Below, piece by piece: positions 60,102 through 64,000 of a DNA stretch of 64,000 nt (position 1 is its first letter; each line of letters begins with the position of its first letter). The stretch is from JAHJQZ01 sp963675235 (GTDB taxonomy: Bacteria; Pseudomonadota; Alphaproteobacteria; Rhizobiales; Devosiaceae): assembly GCA_963675235.2 (NCBI GenBank), contig CAXXFU010000002.1, positions 310,001 to 374,000 on the forward strand, in the 5' to 3' direction. A program made the position numbers and the translations under genes. Under the pieces are notes generated by a model that saw only the letters and a program-made list of their open reading frames with translations, made no database searches and was not told where the DNA came from.

Positions 60102-60963
60102 CGGCCTTCACCTCGTCGATGTTGCCGATCTGCACGGTGAACGTGTAGGCGGCGACCCAGGGGTTTGCGATGAAGACGCGAGGCTTGCCGCGGTAGGTTT
60201 CGGTGCGGCTTTCGCCGTCCCATGGGAAACTTTCGTAACAAACGATCTCCCCATTGTTGCCACGACGCGGCCTTGGCTTGGCATTGATGCTGTCCCAGAG
60301 ATCAGCATACCAGTCCCGCACATTCTTCCAGCGCGGACCGATTCCTAGTCGATGCGAAGCGACGCTCTCGCAAACCTCCCCGGAGATTTTCCCGACAAAG
60401 CCAGGTCCTTCGGCAATCGCATCTTCCTCGCTGATCTCCTGTACCCGCTGCACGCGAACATCGGTGACGGTCAGTGTGAGACGGGAAACCCAGCGCGGCA
60501 TAAAAATGGACGGGCGACCGGGGAGTTTGAAATCACTCGGCTGGTAGCAGCCATCCTCACCGATCTGTACTCCAGCGGCTTCGTAGGCGTCGCAAGCCTT
60601 GATGATCATGCTGTCACAGTCGAAATCCTCTGAGGCGTATAAGCGCGGACTTCTGGCGCCGTCAGCGAGATATTCGAACCAAGTGTCCCCATCCTCATCC
60701 CAACCGACAAGCCTGTGAGCTTCGCGCACCCATAGGCGGTCGCCTTTCCGATATGCTGGCTGTTGATAGGAGGTCACTGCGTCATCTTCCGGCCAGTGGC
60801 AGAAGGAAATGCCGCGCTTCGGATCGATATAGCGTGAATCGATCATGAAGTGAGACGGATCAACGCCGCGCGGTAGCTTTGGAATTCGTCGCGTCTGCGT
60901 CTTCCTGCCGTCGAGCAGGGCGCGGACCATGGGACCGCTGAACAGGATCGGTTTGTCAGCCAT
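60094..60963 (-). CDS. phage protein with ASCH/PUA-like start
   Basis: 289 residues. The N-terminal KPILFSGPMVRALLDGRKTQTRR is typical of phage ASCH-domain proteins, which may bind nucleic acid; the rest is acidic and variable, with W-rich patches (GDRLWVREAHRL). The last codons (EVKADG) lie in a 25-base direct repeat shared with the gene upstream. Confidence 0.8.
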   Translation of the reverse strand: MADKPILFSGPMVRALLDGRKTQTRRIPKLPRGVDPSHFMIDSRYIDPKRGISFCHWPEDDAVTSYQQPAYRKGDRLWVREAHRLVGWDEDGDTWFEYLADGARSPRLYASEDFDCDSMIIKACDAYEAAGVQIGEDGCYQPSDFKLPGRPSIFMPRWVSRLTLTVTDVRVQRVQEISEEDAIAEGPGFVGKISGEVCESVASHRLGIGPRWKNVRDWYADLWDSINAKPRPRRGNNGEIVCYESFPWDGESRTETYRGKPRVFIANPWVAAYTFTVQIGNIDEVKADG

Positions 60964-60980
60964 CGGCCTTCACCTCGTCG
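60094..60980. repeat. 25-base direct repeat at two gene junctions
   Basis: The same 25 bases occur at 60094-60118 and at 60956-60980. Both copies span a stop/start overlap and encode the C terminus DEVKADG plus the first codons of the following gene (MAD). They bracket the ASCH-like gene exactly, as expected if that gene was inserted or can be lost by recombination between the copies. Confidence 0.9.
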
Positions 60981-61126
60981 CTGAATTCGGCCAGCAGTTC
61001 GTCGGCAAGGGCGTCATGGCCCTTCATGCGGAGATAGCTGGCAATTGCCATCAGGGCGTTGGTCGCCGCCTCGATGCGGGCCTGCTCGACAAGACCTTGC
61101 ATCGAGCGCATGCCGGGTTTGTTCAT
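60956..61126 (-). CDS. 56-residue helical phage protein
   Basis: Starts MNKPGMRSMQGLVEQARIEA and ends DEVKADG; predicted all helix, acidic at the end. The stop lies within the ASCH gene's first codons and the start overlaps the next upstream stop (ATGA), so it belongs to the leftward operon. No family recognised. Too short to assign function. Confidence 0.6.
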   Translation of the reverse strand: MNKPGMRSMQGLVEQARIEAATNALMAIASYLRMKGHDALADELLAEFSDEVKADG

Positions 61127-61287
61127 GGCGCGTCCCTTTCGGTGGTGACGATGTAGGCGAACAGGCTCAGGGTGACGATGTCGACGATGAAAACCGCCGT
61201 CATGGCCTGCCAGGATGCGCCGGCAAAAAACAGAATGATCAGCCGCGTCGCGGTCAGCCAGGCGCCGAAGATCCAGACCATGGCCAT
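61123..61287 (-). CDS. 54-residue membrane protein
   Basis: MAMVWIFGAWLTATRLIILFF... with two likely membrane helices (about 3-22 and 28-48) and a short charged end TTERDAP. The start overlaps the upstream stop by one base (TGATG) and the stop overlaps the next start (ATGA). Phage-encoded small membrane protein; it could be a holin-like or superinfection protein, but nothing proves it. Confidence 0.6.
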   Translation of the reverse strand: MAMVWIFGAWLTATRLIILFFAGASWQAMTAVFIVDIVTLSLFAYIVTTERDAP

Positions 61288-61604
61288 CACTCGGCCTCGC
61301 TGAAAGCGCGGGTCAGCTCGTCGTTGAGCGCGTCGGCCAGGGCCGGAGCGAGATAGACGGCGAAAGCGGCGATCGTTTCGGCGGCAAAGCCGGCGCGCAA
61401 AAGCTCGGCGCGGGCCAGAAGGGCAAAGCTGTTGATCTCGACGTTCATGGCTTCGAGCGCCAGGGCGTTGAGGCCCCGGGCCCGGGCGTCGGCCATCTCG
61501 GCGGCAATGGCAAGCGACGGCCTGGCGGCATTGTCATTGGCCGGGCGGCGCGGCAAAACGCTGGCGCGATAATCGCCGGCGCTGATCGTGCTGCCGGGGC
61601 TCAT
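61287..61604 (-). CDS. 105-residue hypothetical phage protein
   Basis: Helical, Ala-rich protein starting MSPGSTISAGDYRASVLPRRPANDN. The second half (LALEAMNVEINSFALLARAELLRAG) is amphipathic. Its ATG overlaps the upstream stop (ATGA), and the next gene overlaps its end. No family recognised. Confidence 0.6.
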   Translation of the reverse strand: MSPGSTISAGDYRASVLPRRPANDNAARPSLAIAAEMADARARGLNALALEAMNVEINSFALLARAELLRAGFAAETIAAFAVYLAPALADALNDELTRAFSEAE

Positions 61605-61795
61605 TGCAGCACCGAACGCGCCAGGGCGCCAAGGGCGGTGTCGGTTGTCAACAGCAGTCCGGCGGTGGCGACGGCTGCGACGGCGAACAGGGCCGCCAGC
61701 ACAAGGCCTTGCCACAAGGGCAGCGGCGGCGGCGCGACATCATTGCTGGCGCGCTGCAGGCCCTTGCCGTCGATGCGGATGATGTCGTGGGTCAA
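61601..61795 (-). CDS. first gene of the leftward operon, 64-residue membrane protein
   Basis: Start at TTG 61795, preceded by GGGAG eight bases upstream; this lies downstream of the operator-promoter at 61834-61860. In-frame upstream starts at 61840 and 61849 would sit inside the operator and are unlikely. The product begins MTHDIIRIDGKGLQRASN and has one membrane helix near residues 27-50. Function unknown. Confidence 0.5.
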   Translation of the reverse strand: MTHDIIRIDGKGLQRASNDVAPPPLPLWQGLVLAALFAVAAVATAGLLLTTDTALGALARSVLQ

Positions 61796-61829
61796 GATCG
61801 CAACTCCCGTGTCCGGATGGAAACGGGAG

Positions 61830-61883
61830 ATAAGTTGCATCAAAGGCAACTATACGTCAAGTGCTGGTTGCATCCTCCGCAAC
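61830..61883 (-). promoter_or_regulatory. leftward promoter with two repressor operators
   Basis: Operator O1 (61834-61850) and O2 (61867-61883) both read GTTGC-N7-GCAAC; starts are 33 bases apart. On the reverse strand TTGACG (61855-61860) lies four bases before O1 and an ACTTAT -10 overlaps its end, so O1 fills the promoter spacer and O2 lies upstream of -35. It should drive the small genes, DUF5131, xis-like and int. Confidence 0.7.
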
Positions 61884-61905
61884 GTCTGATGCGGCATGTT
61901 GCTGC

Positions 61906-62247
61906 CTATAGGTGCGGTTCCTGTCGATTCTGCACCTGTCGGACATCCATTTCGTCGTCGCGCTCTTCGATGATGGTGAGCTTGCCGCGGGTGAGAAAAG
62001 CAAACAATCCAGTGATGGTTGCCCCGGCCGCCCAGATGATCACGATGAATGTCGCGCCGATGGTGGTGCCGATGACCGCTCCGGCCTTTTCGGCATCGGA
62101 ACCAAGCTCGCCGTAGCCGCTGCCGGCTGCGCCAAGCCCGGTGAAAAACCAGAAGGCCATGAACAGGTTGAAGCCGATGAAAATGAGCAGAAACAGCCAG
62201 CCGAACACGCCGCGCCGACGCGTTTCGCGCCTGATGATCCTTGTCAT
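61906..62247 (-). CDS. 113-residue membrane protein next to the repressor
   Basis: Three hydrophobic segments (GVFGWLFLLIFIGFNLFMAFWFF, a middle TIGATFIVIIWAAGATITGLFAFL) and a basic tail ending EPHL. ATG 62247 has a GAAGGGGA site. It follows the repressor gene by 12 bases and is probably co-transcribed with it, which would fit a lysogeny-state function such as exclusion. No family recognised. Confidence 0.65.
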   Translation of the reverse strand: MTRIIRRETRRRGVFGWLFLLIFIGFNLFMAFWFFTGLGAAGSGYGELGSDAEKAGAVIGTTIGATFIVIIWAAGATITGLFAFLTRGKLTIIEERDDEMDVRQVQNRQEPHL

Positions 62248-62259
62248 GGCCGTCCCCTT

Positions 62260-63006
62260 CTAGCCGCCGATCAGGTCATCATAGGTCAAAACCTTGCAAA
62301 CTGCGACTCCGGGCTGTTCCGGGATGGTGACAATGGTCGGCGTCGTCAGCGTGTTGACCATGTGTCCGAGTTTGCTGCGCCCCTTGTAGATTTTCAACAA
62401 TGCCCGATCCTGCTCGTCAATCACAACGCACGGTTCGTCGATGACAAGGGCGCGTCCCGGGTGAACAAGGATTTTCTGCCCGCGCCGAAACAGGGGCGAT
62501 AGCTCGTCGGTATCGACCTCGAGCGCAAAAAGCGCCTCGACGCCGGCAAGATGACCGGGGCGGTCGACCCATTCTTCGGCGTCCTCGCTGAGCACGAGCG
62601 GCGGCGACTTGGCGTCGTCTTCGGCGGCGCGTCCACGCACGGGAACAGAGCGCGGCAGAAACTCGTAGTCCCGGCTTCCGGCGCCGCCGCGCTGGAAAAA
62701 TCGTCTGCCGCCCCGTCGGACAACCGACAACATGGGCTTTTCGTTGGCAAGATTGGCAAACACATCCTCGTCCGGTGCATCGCCTTGCGGCGGGCGAAAC
62801 AGATCGGCGCGCTCCACCCCGAACAGCGCAGCGATGATGATCAGGTAGTCATCGCCCGGCATGCGCGTTTCTTTGAACCAGCGCGACACGGTTGCTTTGT
62901 CGGCGCCTGTTGCCTTGACGACATCAGCCTGCCGAATGCGTCTGAGCGCCGCGTGTTCCGCGATGTAATGGCGTTTGCCGTGGTCTGGTTGCATCATGGT
63001 CAACAT
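62260..63006 (-). CDS. phage repressor with LexA-like C terminus
   Basis: About 248 residues. N-terminal helix-turn-helix (RIRQADVVKATGADKATVSRWFKETR) and a C-terminal S24/LexA-type domain (ALEVDTDELSPLFRRGQKILVHPGR ... LLKIYKG). At the position of the self-cleavage Ser (GDSMEP) the sequence is DELSP, so Ser seems replaced, while the later Lys is kept; cleavage is doubtful. Start is uncertain (63006, 62997 or 62994; no ribosome site). Operator O4 overlaps the start. It is divergent from a Cro-like gene. Confidence 0.8.
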   Translation of the reverse strand: MLTMMQPDHGKRHYIAEHAALRRIRQADVVKATGADKATVSRWFKETRMPGDDYLIIIAALFGVERADLFRPPQGDAPDEDVFANLANEKPMLSVVRRGGRRFFQRGGAGSRDYEFLPRSVPVRGRAAEDDAKSPPLVLSEDAEEWVDRPGHLAGVEALFALEVDTDELSPLFRRGQKILVHPGRALVIDEPCVVIDEQDRALLKIYKGRSKLGHMVNTLTTPTIVTIPEQPGVAVCKVLTYDDLIGG

Positions 63007-63090
63007 TATCGGCGGCGTGTGTACAAATTTGGTTACCAGTTTGTGCAACCCGGGGCTTGACGGGAAGTTGCCTTTGATGCAACTAATGTT
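62988..63090 (+). promoter_or_regulatory. switch region: operators O3, O4 and the rightward promoter
   Basis: O3 (63067-63083, GTTGCCTTTGATGCAAC) is the exact reverse complement of O1. TTGACG at 63057-63062 lies four bases before it and an ACTAAT -10 ends it, the same module as the leftward promoter. O4 (62988-63004) has one mismatch and lies on the repressor start. A half-site GTTGC at 63088-63092 lies near the XRE start. Confidence 0.75.
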
Positions 63091-63095
63091 GCACC

Positions 63096-63332
63096 ATGAC
63101 CGATGCGCCGAATCTCAAATTGAGGACTGCACGTCAGGCGGCCAATCTGTCGCTGAAGGCGCTTGGAGTCGCCACTGGCTATGACAAGGGCTATCTGAGC
63201 AAGATCGAGCGCGGTTTGAAGCCGGCCACGCGCGAAACCATTATCGCGCTGTGCCGTGAGCTGCCCGGTCTCGAGCCCAATGATTTTTTCGAAGGCTTTT
63301 CGGCCACACCCACCGAGGCCGAGCATGGCTGA
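63096..63332 (+). CDS. Cro-like XRE regulator
   Basis: 78 residues: a helix-turn-helix XRE domain (RTARQAANLSLKALGVATGYDKGYLSKIERGLKPATRETIIALC) and a short acidic tail. Divergent from the repressor; the first gene of the rightward transcript from the O3 promoter. Acts as Cro-type or antirepressor, to be shown. Confidence 0.85.
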   Translation: MTDAPNLKLRTARQAANLSLKALGVATGYDKGYLSKIERGLKPATRETIIALCRELPGLEPNDFFEGFSATPTEAEHG

Positions 63333-63465
63333 GCGGTGTGGCATTGCGGTTTCGCGGCAGGGGGGTCCTGCCGCTGGCAGCCTGGGGGGGCTGTCGGAAC
63401 GGGCCGGCGCCGTGTTTTGTTCCCAACCGAGCGGCGTCGGTCCGTTTTTCTCCATCGGGTTCATT

Positions 63466-63771
63466 TCAGTTTTCGGCAGCTTGCTTCGGGCGCTTGTGGC
63501 GCGCGTGGCGGTTGGGCCGGACACGGGCTTGCCGGGGTTTACTCCTCTGCCCCGGCAAGGGTGCGGGAAGGCCGAGATGGCGTTCGCGGGGTGTTTCCTC
63601 CCTCCTCGCTGGCGTTTCTTCCCAAACTGGGCCGGGCCCGCCGCGCCTAATCCCATCGGGATTGGCGGTGCCCGGCGCTTTTTTCGGCGCTCGGGCCCGG
63701 TGGGCGGCAACGGCGCGGCGCAGGTCGTCGAGGCTGGCCGTCTGATAGTCGAACGGGGTCTGGTCCTGCAT
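63466..63771 (-). CDS. uncertain 101-residue ORF
   Basis: ATG 63771 has a GGAGAAACGATCCC ribosome site. The first 35 residues (MQDQTPFDYQTASLDDLRR...) look protein-like and have host-like codon use; the rest is Pro/Arg-rich. It runs against the XRE and CII-like genes, and an opposite-strand frame covers the same bases, so this stretch is unresolved. Confidence 0.35.
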   Translation of the reverse strand: MQDQTPFDYQTASLDDLRRAVAAHRARAPKKAPGTANPDGIRRGGPGPVWEETPARREETPRERHLGLPAPLPGQRSKPRQARVRPNRHARHKRPKQAAEN

Positions 63772-63863
63772 GGGATCGTTTCTCCGGTTGACGGGCACAG
63801 TGTCGCGCCATGGCGCGGCGTCTGTCATCCGGCAAGCACAGGCAATGTTGCGGGGCGGGTTTC

Positions 63864-64000
63864 ATGAGCGGGCGACGGCATTCGATCCTTGTTTATCGCG
63901 GCCTCAAGTCGGCGGTCGGCAGGCTGCTCGACCTGTTCGGCTGCCAGGAGGCGGCGGCCGAGGTGACGCGGATCAGGCGGCAGGAGCTTTCCGATTACGC
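63864..64000 (+). CDS. phage CII-like regulatory protein, partial
   Basis: Starts MSGRRHSILVYRGLKSAVG and runs off the window end after 45 codons. The pattern RLLDLFGCQEAAAEVTRIRRQELSDY matches the helix-turn-helix region of phage CII-like regulators of alphaproteobacteria as I know them, from pattern only. GGGGCGGG precedes the ATG. Confidence 0.6.
   Translation, partial: MSGRRHSILVYRGLKSAVGRLLDLFGCQEAAAEVTRIRRQELSDY

Larger units (their letters stand above)
57734..64000. mobile_element. integrated phage-like element (left part)
   Basis: Begins at the break in the tRNA-Ser gene and continues to the window end. Contents: tyrosine recombinase next to the tRNA, excisionase-like gene, Gp37/Gp68-type and ASCH-like phage genes, a chain of small overlapping genes, a repressor/Cro-like switch with repeated operators, and the start of a CII-like gene. 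No head, tail or lysis gene is in the window, so prophage versus other integrative element cannot be decided here. The other end is not present. Confidence 0.85.

Noticed and set aside
63325..63867. 180-codon plus-strand frame between the Cro-like and CII-like genes
   Set aside because: Junction overlaps fit an operon, but codon use is poorer than in the reverse frame and no family is recognised; left as an open question.

Overview
The window is high-GC DNA from an alphaproteobacterium, most likely of the order Hyphomicrobiales (Rhizobiales). The evidence is gene order: fabD-fabG-acpP-fabF-mltG-yicC-gmk, the reverse-strand block lptF-lptG-lptD-surA-pdxA-rsmA, and rpoZ-rsh-pyrE-acpS-lepB-rnc-era-recO-parC are arranged as in rhizobia and their relatives. 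Genus and species cannot be told from this sequence. 

Layout. 0.1-7.6 kb: fatty acid synthesis (fabD, fabG, acpP, fabF), then mltG (peptidoglycan), yicC (RNase-like) and gmk. 7.6-14.9 kb, reverse strand: LPS export (lptF, lptG, lptD), a SurA-type periplasmic chaperone, pdxA and rsmA, mostly joined by ATGA stop/start overlaps. 15-17 kb: pepA and holC. 17-22 kb: less conserved genes, including two secreted DUF4344 metallopeptidase-like paralogues, a DUF2336 protein and two related small secreted proteins. 22-29 kb: a cupin/ABC-F pair, a flavin reductase, ndk with a new 55-residue membrane protein, a small heat-shock protein, a tautomerase, an MsrQ-like haem membrane protein and a membrane protein whose first part lies in a perfect 334-bp tandem duplication. 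29.6-39.4 kb: a molybdopterin oxidoreductase, a TSUP transporter, a LysR/quinone-reductase/DUF4386 cluster, a DUF2306 protein and a GntR-controlled ABC transporter. 39.4-41.2 kb: a repeat-rich, partly AT-rich stretch with five copies of a REP-like element around a GIY-YIG gene, the 3' remnant of an alpha/beta hydrolase gene and a small membrane ORF. 41.2-45.8 kb: an alpha/beta hydrolase lacking its nucleophile, slt, dapA and smpB. 45.9-56.9 kb: a family-5-like uracil-DNA glycosylase, a NYN-domain protein, and the rpoZ-to-parC housekeeping block. 

From about 57.7 kb to the window end lies one end of an integrated phage-like element. Its boundary falls inside a tRNA-Ser(GCU) gene, of which only the 5' part is present here. 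The element carries a tyrosine recombinase, an excisionase-like protein and a leftward chain of small overlapping genes. It also has a genetic switch: a repressor and a small Cro-like XRE protein facing away from each other, with a repeated operator (GTTGC-N7-GCAAC) embedded in two near-identical promoters, one facing left and one facing right. The far end of the element is outside the window. 

Most of the window is ordinary housekeeping DNA. The points most worth following are the duplicated promoter-operator module of the prophage and its LexA-like repressor that seems to lack the self-cleavage serine, the truncated tRNA, the perfect 334-bp duplication, the alpha/beta-hydrolase pseudoenzyme with a decayed relative nearby, the REP-like repeats around the GIY-YIG gene, and a hairpin that would hide a ribosome binding site after fabG.
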